Below are positions 16,109 to 22,815 of a DNA stretch of 23,813 bases, piece after piece. Position numbers and translations under genes: made by a program. The DNA comes from an uncultured Eubacteriales bacterium (lineage in GTDB: Bacteria > Bacillota > Clostridia > Oscillospirales > Oscillospiraceae): contig URCK01000020.1 in the NCBI GenBank assembly GCA_900546295.1, forward strand, positions 1 through 23,813. The letters are read 5' to 3'. The notes beneath the pieces were generated by a model. It was not told the DNA's origin. It ran no database searches and was given only the letters and a program-made list of their open reading frames with translations. The first letter of the stretch is position 1. Every line of letters begins with the position of its first letter.

Positions 16109-16741
16109 TCACTCGCCTAAATTCTTGTTGAACAGCTTCACTTCGCCGTTCACGTTCGCATAAAGGGACACCTTGTTGTCCGCGTTGAGCGCCGCCCAGA
16201 CCTCCTCGGGGGAGGGGACGCTCACCTCCATCGGCTCGCCGGCAAAGGTCGGCAGCGGCGTGCCGTCGCCCTGATAGGTGCTGATGAAGTAGGCCTTGTC
16301 CGCGTCGCAGCCCTCGTAGCAGAAGAACTCGCGAAGGCACCGGCCATCCTTGTGCTTTAAGATGGACATCTCGAAGGCGCCGTCCTCGTGGATGATCGCG
16401 GAAATGCGCGGCGTCCAGTTCGGGCCGTCGGGCTCATATTCGCGCGTCATGAGGCCGCGGCGAAAGTCGCCGTACTCGCAGATGGTGTCGGTCTGGTCGC
16501 CGTTCGTCACAACGAGGTCGCCCCCCATCGTGCGCACGGGATGGTAGATGATGAGGCTGGGGTCTGCAAGCTTGGCGGGGTCATGCGCCTCGGTGCGGAT
16601 GCCGTCCTCGGTCTTCACGAAGACGCGGTTGCGGCTGTTCTCGCTGCGGCCCATGATGAAGTAATACACGCGATCCTTTCCGACCAGAATGCCGCGGCCG
16701 GGATAGGAGGTGTTTCGTAAAAATTCCAGAAAATCGACCAT
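16109..16741 (-). CDS. purO: IMP cyclohydrolase, archaeal PurO type
   Basis: A 210-residue protein of the IMP_cyclohyd family (PF07826), first known from methanogens, closing FAICAR to IMP. Recognisable blocks are SYPGRGILVGKDRVYYFIMG near the N-terminus, NRVFVKTEDGIRTEAHDP, LIIYHPVRTM, VTNGDQTDTI and TPRISAIIHEDG. Length is close to that of the archaeal enzyme (about 200). It lies two bases after purN and ten before the AICAR transformylase, exactly where its activity is needed because the transformylase has no cyclohydrolase domain. The ATG at 16741 has AAAGGAGAAC upstream. The family is recognised from memory; the genomic fit is strong. Confidence 0.88.
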   Translation of the reverse strand: MVDFLEFLRNTSYPGRGILVGKDRVYYFIMGRSENSRNRVFVKTEDGIRTEAHDPAKLADPSLIIYHPVRTMGGDLVVTNGDQTDTICEYGDFRRGLMTREYEPDGPNWTPRISAIIHEDGAFEMSILKHKDGRCLREFFCYEGCDADKAYFISTYQGDGTPLPTFAGEPMEVSVPSPEEVWAALNADNKVSLYANVNGEVKLFNKNLGE

Positions 16742-16743
16742 GG

Positions 16744-17358
16744 TCAGTTCTCCTTTTCAGCTTCTGCGATCTCGCGGCAGACGATCTCCGCCGCGCGCGG
16801 CAGGAGCTGCCATTCGGCCTGCTCCATCACGCGGCGCTGTAAGACCTCGGGCGTGTCGCCCGGCTCGATCTCCACCGCCTTTTGCAGCAGGATCTCGCCG
16901 CCGTCAGGGATCTCGTTGACAAAGTGGACCGTTGCGCCCGTGACCTTCACGCCGCGCGCGAGCGCGGCCTCGTGCACCTTGAGGCCGTACATCCCCCTGC
17001 CGCAGAACGACGGGATGAGGGAGGGGTGCACATTCAGGATGCGGCGCGGCCACTTCTTTGTAAAGTTTTCGCTCAGGATGCTCAAAAAGCCCGCCAGCAC
17101 GATCACATCAATGCGATATGCGGCAAGCAGCTGCTCGATGGCGCTTTCAAAGTCCTGCTGGATGAGGCTCGAGGGCACGGTGCGTGCGGGGACATTCGCC
17201 GTCTTCGCGCGCTCGAGCGCATAAGCGCCCGCCTGCGAGGAAACGACGAGCGCGATCTCGCCGTGCGGCAGCTCGCCGCGCGTCTGCGCGTCGAGCAGCG
17301 CCTGTAGGTTCGTGCCGCCGCCGGAAACAAAAACGGCGATGCGCACGCGGCTTAACAT
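16744..17358 (-). CDS. purN: Phosphoribosylglycinamide formyltransferase
   Basis: A 204-residue 10-formyl-THF-dependent GAR transformylase. SGGGTNLQALLDA (12-24) is the phosphate-binding end. The catalytic triad is N109, H111 (ILNVHPSLIPSF) and D152 (IPDGGEIL). Length and motifs are typical. Its ATG lies inside the last codons of purM (7-base overlap, ATGTTAA), with GAAGGT upstream, implying translational coupling. The next gene, purO, starts two bases after its stop. Confidence 0.94.
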   Translation of the reverse strand: MLSRVRIAVFVSGGGTNLQALLDAQTRGELPHGEIALVVSSQAGAYALERAKTANVPARTVPSSLIQQDFESAIEQLLAAYRIDVIVLAGFLSILSENFTKKWPRRILNVHPSLIPSFCGRGMYGLKVHEAALARGVKVTGATVHFVNEIPDGGEILLQKAVEIEPGDTPEVLQRRVMEQAEWQLLPRAAEIVCREIAEAEKEN

Positions 17359-18389
17359 AAGGTGACCTTCTCTTCCCCGCTCACGATCTCACCGATGACA
17401 TAGGCGTCCTGGCTGTTCTCCTTGAGCGCGGCGATGGCGCGGTCGGCGTCTTCCTTCGCGGCGATGAGCGTCATGCCGGTGCCCATGTTGTAGGTGTTGA
17501 ACATATCGTGCTCGGAGATATTGCCCATGCGCTGGAGCATCGTAAAAATGGGCGGAATGCGCAGCGCGGACTTTTCGATCTTTGCGCACAGACCGTCGGG
17601 GATGCAGCGGGGGATGTTTTCATAGAAGCCGCCGCCGGTGATGTGGCTCACGCCGTTGATCTTCGCCTGTTCCATCGCGGCGAGGACGGGCTTTACATAG
17701 ATCCTGGTCGGGCGCAGCAGCTCCTCGCTGAGCGTGCAGCCGAGCTCCTCAATGTAGGCGCCAAGGTTCGCGTGCTCCACATTGAAGACCTTGCGCACAA
17801 GGGAATAGCCGTTGGAGTGGATGCCGCTCGAGGGAAGGGCGATCACAACGTCGCCCGCCTTCATGCGGTTATGGTCAATGATCTTCTCGCGGTCGACAAT
17901 GCCGACGGCGAAGCCCGCAAGGTCGTAATCGTCGGCAGCCATGGTGCCGGGATGCTCGGCGGTCTCACCGCCGATGAGCGCGCAGCCGGACTGCACGCAG
18001 CCCTCGGCCACGCCGGAGACGAGCGTTGCGACCTTCTCCGGCTCGTTCTTGCCGATGGCAATGTAGTCGAGGAAGAAGATGGGCTTTGCACCGCAGCATA
18101 TGATGTCGTTGACGCACATGGCAACACAGTCGATGCCGACGGTGTCGTGCTTGTCCACAAGCTGCGCAATGCGCTGCTTGGTGCCAACACCGTCCGTGCC
18201 GGAGACAAGCACCGGCTCCTTCATGCCGGCAAGGTCAGGTGCAAACAGGCCGCCAAAGCCGCCGAGGTCGGACACGACGCCCGGGATCATCGTGCGCTGC
18301 ACGTGCTTTTTCATCAGCTTGACGCCCTTGTAGCCCGCCTCGATATCAACGCCGGCGGCCGCGTATGCTTCCGAATGAGAAATGCCCAT
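17352..18389 (-). CDS. purM: Phosphoribosylformylglycinamidine cyclo-ligase (AIR synthetase)
   Basis: A 345-residue ATP-dependent enzyme closing FGAM to AIR. It starts MGISHSEAYAAAGVDIEAGY and contains VSGTDGVGTK (62-71), MCVNDIICCGAKPIFFLDY, GGETAEHPG and ITGGGFYENIPR. These are the PurM-family ATP and phosphate motifs. I chose the ATG at 18389, with AAAGGA upstream, four bases after the purF stop; a longer frame to 18506 runs into purF and is rejected. It overlaps purN by seven bases at its 3' end. Confidence 0.95.
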   Translation of the reverse strand: MGISHSEAYAAAGVDIEAGYKGVKLMKKHVQRTMIPGVVSDLGGFGGLFAPDLAGMKEPVLVSGTDGVGTKQRIAQLVDKHDTVGIDCVAMCVNDIICCGAKPIFFLDYIAIGKNEPEKVATLVSGVAEGCVQSGCALIGGETAEHPGTMAADDYDLAGFAVGIVDREKIIDHNRMKAGDVVIALPSSGIHSNGYSLVRKVFNVEHANLGAYIEELGCTLSEELLRPTRIYVKPVLAAMEQAKINGVSHITGGGFYENIPRCIPDGLCAKIEKSALRIPPIFTMLQRMGNISEHDMFNTYNMGTGMTLIAAKEDADRAIAALKENSQDAYVIGEIVSGEEKVTLC

Positions 18390-18393
18390 ATTG

Positions 18394-19818
18394 TTATTCC
18401 TTTCCGGTCCAGCAATAGGTGCAGACCTGTTCCCTGTCAATACCGATCGCCTCCAGCATTCCCTCAAGGGACTGGTAGGACAGCGAATCGAAGCCGAACT
18501 GCTCACAGATGGCGTGCAGCAGGCACTTTCCGCGTTCGCAGCTGCTGTCGGCGTATTCTTCCAGATGCTTTTGCCCCTCGTTGCCCTCCAGCTCCTGCAC
18601 CATGCGGCGCGCCAGCAGGTCCATGGGACTGTTGCCGCGCGAGAAGTTCAGGTAACGGCAGGGGTACATGATGGGCGGGCAGGCCGAGCGCATGTGTACT
18701 TCCGAAGCGCCGGCGCTGTACAAAAACTCGACCGTTTCGCGAAGCTGCGTGCCGCGCACGATGGAGTCGTCCACAAAGAGGAGCTTCTTGCCCTCGATCA
18801 GCTCCGGCACGGGGATCTGCTTCATGCGTGCCACTCTGCTGCGCACCTGCTGATCCTCGGGCATGAACGAGCGCGGCCAGGTGGGGGTATACTTGACGAA
18901 GGGGCGCGCAAGGGGCTTGCCGCTCTGGGTTGCATAGCCCATGGCGTGCGGCACGCCGGAATCCGGCACGCCGGCGACGAAGTCAACATCGGGCACGCCG
19001 CCGCGCTCCGCCTCGTCACGCGCCATGATCGCGCCGTTGCGATAGCGCATCAGCTCGACGTTCACGCCCTCGTAGTTGGAGTTCGGATAGCCGTAATAGG
19101 TCCAGAGGAAGGCGCAGATCTTCATCTGCTTGCCCGCCGGCGAGAGTGTTTCAAAGCCTCTCGCGTTCAGGCGGACGATCTCTCTGGGGCCAAGCTCGTA
19201 GGCATCCTGATAGTCGAGCTTATGGTAGGCGAAGGACTCGAACGACACGCAGTAGCCGTCCTCGCGCTGACCGATGAGCACGGGAAGACGGCCCATGCTG
19301 TCTCTCGCGGCGATGATCTCGCCGTCTTCCGTGAGGATGAGGATCGTCATGGAGCCGTCGATGACCTCCTGTGCGTGGAGAATACCGGAGGCGAGGTCGT
19401 CCTTCTGGTTGATGAGCGCAGCGGTCAGCTCGGTGACATTCACGCGGCCGCTGCTCAGTGTGAGGAACTGCTGGCCCTTTTCGGAGAGGTAGTCCTGCAC
19501 CAGCTCGTCGGCATTGTTGATGATGCCGACCGTCACGATGGCGTAGAGGCCCAGATGCGAGCGCACGAGCAGCGGCTGGGGGTCGCTGTCGCTGATGCAG
19601 CCGAGGCCTGCGTGACCGCGGAAGTCCGCAAGGTCGCGCTCGAACTTCGTCCGGAAGGGCGTGTTCTCAATATTATGGATCTGCCGCTGGAAGCCCTCTT
19701 CCTTGTCAAAGAGAACCATACCACCCCGGCGTGTGCCGAGGTGGGAATGGTAGTCCGTGCCGAAAAAGACGTCCAGGGCGACATTGCGGTCAGATACCGC
19801 GCCAAAAAAGCCGCCCAT
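18394..19818 (-). CDS. purF: PurF-like amidophosphoribosyltransferase lacking the glutaminase cysteine
   Basis: A 474-residue PurF homologue, normally making phosphoribosylamine from PRPP and glutamine. The C-terminal transferase is intact: the PRPP loop LLFVDDSIVRGTQLR (346-360) plus PTWPRSFMP. Cysteines C235, C387, C466 and C469 fall where Fe-S-type PurF proteins carry their 4Fe-4S ligands. The N-terminal half keeps the Ntn fold length but starts MGGFFGAVSD, with no Cys after Met. GHxRYST is replaced by GHAGLGCIS and the usual HNG by TVG. So the glutamine site looks dead and free ammonia or a partner may supply nitrogen (inference). The start is fixed by the TAATG overlap with purC; an in-frame TGA lies six codons upstream with no start between. 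I recall similar clostridial proteins with the same MGGFFG start. Confidence 0.88.
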   Translation of the reverse strand: MGGFFGAVSDRNVALDVFFGTDYHSHLGTRRGGMVLFDKEEGFQRQIHNIENTPFRTKFERDLADFRGHAGLGCISDSDPQPLLVRSHLGLYAIVTVGIINNADELVQDYLSEKGQQFLTLSSGRVNVTELTAALINQKDDLASGILHAQEVIDGSMTILILTEDGEIIAARDSMGRLPVLIGQREDGYCVSFESFAYHKLDYQDAYELGPREIVRLNARGFETLSPAGKQMKICAFLWTYYGYPNSNYEGVNVELMRYRNGAIMARDEAERGGVPDVDFVAGVPDSGVPHAMGYATQSGKPLARPFVKYTPTWPRSFMPEDQQVRSRVARMKQIPVPELIEGKKLLFVDDSIVRGTQLRETVEFLYSAGASEVHMRSACPPIMYPCRYLNFSRGNSPMDLLARRMVQELEGNEGQKHLEEYADSSCERGKCLLHAICEQFGFDSLSYQSLEGMLEAIGIDREQVCTYCWTGKE

Positions 19819-20498
19819 TACGCAAAGAAGAGCTCAGAGAGCGTCATGGGGTCGATGTACTTGCCGTCGCGGTAAACGCGCATATTGCCCGAGGAGATCT
19901 CGTCGATGAGCATCACGCTGCCGTCGGGCGCGTAGCCGTACTCAAACTTGATGTCATAGAGGACGAGGCCCTTCTCGCTCAGGTCATCGGCAACGATCTT
20001 GGTGATCTTCTGCGTCATGGCCTTGATCTCGTCGTACTGCTGCTCGGTCATGACGTTCAGCGCCGCGAGCGCGTCCTTCGTCACGAGGGGATCGCCCAGC
20101 GCGTCGTTCTTGAAGGTCATTTCGACATAGGAGGGAAGATCCGCGCCTTCTTCGATGTACTCGCCATAGCGGCGGCGGAAGCTGCCCACCGCCTTGAGAC
20201 GGCAGATGACCTCGAGGCCGTGGCCGAAGACCTTCGCGGGCAGGACCTCCATCGTGGTCTCCTTCAGGTCTGCGGAGACAAAGTGGGTGCGGATGCCGGC
20301 GGCGTTGATCTTTTCAAAGAAGTGCTTGGTCATGCGCAGGTTGACGTTGCCCACGCCCTCGATGGTCAGGCCCACGCTGTTCTCGCCCGGATCGAACACG
20401 CCGTCCTTGCCGGTGCAGTCGTCCTTAAACTTGAGAAGGTAGTTGCCGTTGTCCAGTGCATACACGTTCTTGGTCTTTCCGGTGTAAATGAGTTTCAT
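19818..20498 (-). CDS. purC: SAICAR synthase
   Basis: A 226-residue ligase joining aspartate to CAIR with ATP. It begins MKLIYTGKTKNVYALDNGNY, the nucleotide-binding hairpin. Then come TGKDGVFDPGENSVG, KVFGHGLEVICRLKAVGSFRR-type segments and LYDIKFEYGYAPDGSVMLIDE, the metal-site region. Length matches bacterial PurC. The ATG at 20498 follows AAAGGAG. It lies 61 bases after purE and its stop overlaps the purF start by one base. Confidence 0.95.
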   Translation of the reverse strand: MKLIYTGKTKNVYALDNGNYLLKFKDDCTGKDGVFDPGENSVGLTIEGVGNVNLRMTKHFFEKINAAGIRTHFVSADLKETTMEVLPAKVFGHGLEVICRLKAVGSFRRRYGEYIEEGADLPSYVEMTFKNDALGDPLVTKDALAALNVMTEQQYDEIKAMTQKITKIVADDLSEKGLVLYDIKFEYGYAPDGSVMLIDEISSGNMRVYRDGKYIDPMTLSELFFA

Positions 20499-20559
20499 TG
20501 TCTGTTCTCCTTTTATTATAATAAATTCATTGTTCGATTTGTGATGGTCAACGTGTTTC

Positions 20560-21054
20560 TCAGTGCTTGTAGCGCTCGCGCACTTCTTTGTCCGCCTTCA
20601 GAACGGCGGCGGTGCCTTCGTCGCGGGCGGCCTGAAGCTTTTCGGCAAGCCCAGCGTCCGCCACGGCCATGATCTGGATGGCGAGGATGGCGGCGTTCTT
20701 CGCCCCGTCGATGGCAACGGTGGCAACGGGGATGCCGCTGGGCATCTGCACGGTCGAGAGCAGCGCATCCATGCCGTCAAGCTTTGCGCCGCTGCACGGC
20801 ACGCCGATGACGGGAAGCGTTGTGTTCGCGGCCATGGCGCCGGCCAGGTGCGCGGCCATGCCCGCCAGCGCGATGATACAAGAAAATCCGCTCTCCCGTG
20901 CCGAGGATGCAAATTCCCTTGCCTCGTTCGGACACCGGTGGGCGGATAGTACACGCACTTCGGTCTCAATTTCGTATTCCTTCAGAACCTGGATCGCCTT
21001 CTCGGCAACGGGCAGGTCGCTGGTGCTGCCCATGATGACGGCTACCTTTCGCAT
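20560..21054 (-). CDS. purE: N5-carboxyaminoimidazole ribonucleotide mutase
   Basis: A 164-residue class I PurE, first gene of the operon. GSTSDLP (9-15) binds the phosphate, SAHRCP (37-42) carries the catalytic His H39, and GMAAHLAGAMAA with PVIGVPC completes the active site. No purK is present in the window, so whether it uses N5-CAIR or AIR with CO2 cannot be told here. The ATG at 21054 has AAGGAGG upstream; the longer frame to 21189 runs through the riboswitch and is rejected. The ZTP riboswitch and its terminator end 24 bases before the start codon. Confidence 0.95.
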   Translation of the reverse strand: MRKVAVIMGSTSDLPVAEKAIQVLKEYEIETEVRVLSAHRCPNEAREFASSARESGFSCIIALAGMAAHLAGAMAANTTLPVIGVPCSGAKLDGMDALLSTVQMPSGIPVATVAIDGAKNAAILAIQIMAVADAGLAEKLQAARDEGTAAVLKADKEVRERYKH

Positions 21055-21077
21055 GGCTCTTGCCTCCTTAAAATAAC

Positions 21078-21121
21078 AAAAATGGGCGCTCCACTGCCCC
21101 AATGTGCAGTTGAAGTGCCCA
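21078..21121 (-). terminator. Riboswitch-controlled terminator of the purine operon
   Basis: Read on the minus strand, TGGGC (21121-21117) pairs with GCCCA (21087-21083). Inside, CTTC pairs with GGAG and ACTGC with GCAGT, and TTTTT follows at 21082-21078. The 5' arm uses the TGGGC that also belongs to the conserved 3' end of the ZTP aptamer, so aptamer and terminator exclude each other. Ligand binding should therefore turn the operon on. Confidence 0.8.
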
Positions 21122-21210
21122 GACGGTCGGCCTCTGAACACTTGCGCGCTCCAGAGTAATGTTCTCTCTGCTCCCCTGTGGTGACCCACGTTTCCGTCAG
21201 TTACAAAGAG
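21116..21210 (-). promoter_or_regulatory. ZTP (pfl) riboswitch aptamer
   Basis: On the minus strand, P1 pairs CTCTTTG (21210-21204) with CAGAGAG (21170-21164). The junction then reads AACTGACGG. P2 is GTGG/CCAC around GTCA (21189-21178), followed by GGGGAGC. The conserved 3' block is GCCGACCGTCTGGGCA. The pseudoknot pairs GACGG (21198-21194) with CCGTC (21126-21122). The common family form is GGCGG with CCGCC, so this is a compensatory change. A linker hairpin with a GCAA loop sits between P1 and P3. The ligand is ZMP/ZTP, the AICAR nucleotide that builds up when 10-formyl-THF is low, which suits an operon containing purN and AICAR transformylase. Confidence 0.88.
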
Positions 21211-21228
21211 CTCAACTTGACAAATGAT

Positions 21229-21257
21229 ATAGTATCACAGGCGGGCCGCTTCGTCCA
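21229..21257 (-). promoter_or_regulatory. Probable promoter of the purine operon
   Basis: On the minus strand, TGGACG (21257-21252) and TACTAT (21234-21229) are 17 bases apart, with TG near the -10 box. Transcription would begin about 10 bases before the riboswitch P1 helix. TATCAT at 21229-21224 is an alternative -10 without a good -35. Confidence 0.45.
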
Positions 21258-21465
21258 TGCGGCAATAGAGAGAATCCGCCCCGTCGGATTTTGTGGTTTT
21301 TTGATGATAATATACATATCCATAAGTAATTCTTATATCTACCCCTCAAAAATATGGACAAGGCAAAACCGGACACCGCGCACAGCCATCCCCCGCAAAC
21401 ACGTCCTCCACGCGGGAGCGAAGGATGCTCCGATTGCCCGAAATTAAATGATATCTTTGCTTTTT
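21258..21465. other. AT-rich divergent intergenic region, no gene seen
   Basis: No convincing gene here. A second minus-strand promoter is possible: TTGTCC (21361-21356) and TATAAG (21337-21332), 18 bases apart. There is a small inverted repeat ATAAG-TAATT-CTTAT near 21322-21336. AATCCG/CGGATT (21273-21290) could form a weak plus-strand hairpin followed by T-rich sequence. None is strong enough to name a regulator. Confidence 0.3.
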
Positions 21466-21469
21466 GCTA

Positions 21470-21498
21470 TTGATTATCCCTGAGCAATGGACTATACT
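21470..21498 (+). promoter_or_regulatory. Sigma-A promoter of serC
   Basis: TTGATT (21470-21475) and TATACT (21493-21498) are 17 bases apart. The leader would be about 60 bases. It contains only a short hairpin, CAATT/AATTG, before the ribosome site CAGGAGG. Confidence 0.75.
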
Positions 21499-21565
21499 CG
21501 TAGATGTCAAACCATGCAATTTCATTAGTAATTGCTTAAAAAGACAATTCAGGAGGACACCAAGA

Positions 21566-22657
21566 ATGAAGTACAATCGCACCTACAACTTCTCCGCAGG
21601 CCCCGCTATGATGCCGGAGCCCGTGCTGGAGGAAATCCGTGACGAGATGATGAACTACCGCAACAGCGGCATGTGCGTCATGGAGATGAGCCACCGCTCC
21701 AAGGTTTTCCAGCAGATCGCCGCCGAGGCCGAGGCCGACCTGCGCGACCTGATGGGCATCCCCGACAACTACAAGGTCCTGTTCATTCAGGGCGGCGCTA
21801 CGCTGCAGTTCGCGGCTGTGCCCTGGAACCTGATGAAGAACGGCAAGGCTGTCTACATCGAGACCGGCGCTTGGTCCAAGAAGGCCATCGCTGAGGCCAA
21901 GAAGTACGGCGAAGTCATCGTTGCCGCTTCCTCTAAGGACAAGAACTACAGCTACATCCCCGATTGCTCCGACCTCGACATCCCCGAGGATACCGACTAT
22001 GTCTACATCTGCGAGAACGAGACCATCCACGGTGTGACCTGGCAGAAGCTGCCCAACACCAAGGGCCACGTCCTCGTCTCCGACCAGAGCTCCATGTTCC
22101 TCTCCCAGCCCTGCAACGTCAGCGACTACGGCATGATCTACGCAGGCGTGCAGAAGAACGTCGGCCCTGCCGGCATGGTCATCGCCATCATCCGCGAGGA
22201 CCTCATCCGCGAGGATCTCGATCCCAAGATGCCCATCTACATGCGCTATGACACCCACGCCAAGAACGACTCCATGTACAACACCCCGAACTGCTGGGCG
22301 ATTTACTGCTGCGGCAAGGTGTTCAAGTACCTCAAGAGCATCGGCGGTCTCGAGGTCATGCATCAGCGCAACATCGAGAAGGCCAAGGTCATCTATGACT
22401 TCCTCGATTCCTCCAAGATGTTCAACGGCACCGTCGAGCCCGAGTTCCGTTCTCTCATGAACATCCCCTTCGTCACCGAGTCCGCTGAGCTCGATGCCGA
22501 GGTCATCGCCGCCACCAAGGCTGCCGGTTACGACAACCTCAAGGGCCACAAGAGCGTCGGCGGTCTGCGCGCCAGCGTTTACAACGCCATGCCCATTGAG
22601 GGCGCGAAGGCTCTCGTCGAGTTCCTGACCAAGTTCGAGGCCGAGCACACCAAGTAA
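21566..22657 (+). CDS. serC: Phosphoserine aminotransferase
   Basis: A 363-residue class V PLP enzyme converting 3-phosphohydroxypyruvate and glutamate to phosphoserine; it may also act in pyridoxal phosphate synthesis. It starts KYNRTYNFSAGPAMMPEPVL, typical of SerC. FIQGGATLQF (74-83) binds the PLP phosphate, and the Schiff-base lysine is K197 in AGVQKNVGPAG. SHRSK (42-46) and GGLRASVYNAMP (332-343) bind substrate. The ATG at 21566 has CAGGAGG upstream; a longer frame from 21464 crosses the promoter and is rejected. Strong codon bias suggests high expression. serA follows on the same strand, and purE lies divergently upstream. Confidence 0.95.
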   Translation: MKYNRTYNFSAGPAMMPEPVLEEIRDEMMNYRNSGMCVMEMSHRSKVFQQIAAEAEADLRDLMGIPDNYKVLFIQGGATLQFAAVPWNLMKNGKAVYIETGAWSKKAIAEAKKYGEVIVAASSKDKNYSYIPDCSDLDIPEDTDYVYICENETIHGVTWQKLPNTKGHVLVSDQSSMFLSQPCNVSDYGMIYAGVQKNVGPAGMVIAIIREDLIREDLDPKMPIYMRYDTHAKNDSMYNTPNCWAIYCCGKVFKYLKSIGGLEVMHQRNIEKAKVIYDFLDSSKMFNGTVEPEFRSLMNIPFVTESAELDAEVIAATKAAGYDNLKGHKSVGGLRASVYNAMPIEGAKALVEFLTKFEAEHTK

Positions 22658-22664
22658 TCGCTTC

Positions 22665-22693
22665 TTAAAAGGGGGATCATATCCCCCTTTTAA
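22665..22693 (+). terminator. Terminator or attenuating hairpin after serC
   Basis: The arms 22665-22677 and 22681-22693 are perfect 13-bp complements around a three-base loop. The 3' arm ends in TTTTAA, so the U run lies inside the stem base. Confidence 0.65.
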
Positions 22694-22725
22694 ATACCCC
22701 TTCACCGGTGAAGCGTTTACCGGCG

Positions 22726-22746
22726 CCGCCGCTTAAAGAGCGGCGG
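22726..22746. repeat. GC-rich inverted repeat in the serC-serA spacer
   Basis: CCGCCGCT (22726-22733) and AGCGGCGG (22739-22746) form an 8-bp hairpin with a TAAAG loop. It is the second of three hairpins in this 158-base spacer. Confidence 0.5.
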
Positions 22747-22755
22747 GGTCAATGT

Positions 22756-22786
22756 ATTTTTGCGGCGTGCATGTCGCCGCAAAAAT
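22756..22786. repeat. 12-bp inverted repeat upstream of serA
   Basis: ATTTTTGCGGCG (22756-22767) and CGCCGCAAAAAT (22775-22786) are exact reverse complements around seven bases. It ends about 15 bases before the serA ribosome site. It has no trailing U tract on the plus strand, so it may be an operator, an mRNA-stability stem or part of an attenuator. Confidence 0.5.
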
Positions 22787-22815
22787 GATCACAATATTTT
22801 AAGGAGAATTTCGTT

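Noticed and set aside
14863..16131. Plus-strand frame opposite the AICAR transformylase
   Set aside because: Antisense shadow with no recognisable domain; the minus-strand product has complete catalytic motifs.
19818..19840. Idea that the missing PurF cysteine is a wrong start choice
   Set aside because: A TGA lies in frame six codons before the ATG, and none of the codons between is a plausible start. A TGC two codons upstream cannot become the N-terminal residue.
18382..19875. Plus-strand frame opposite purF
   Set aside because: Antisense shadow of purF with compositionally biased sequence and no start signal.
21216..21221. TTGACA on the plus strand as a -35 box
   Set aside because: No -10 box lies 16-18 bases downstream on that strand; the sequence overlaps the probable minus-strand start region of the purine operon.
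21055..21240. purE leader as a 6S-like RNA
   Set aside because: The leader matches the ZTP aptamer in order and pairing, including the pseudoknot, and ends in a riboswitch-type terminator. It is not one long bulged hairpin.
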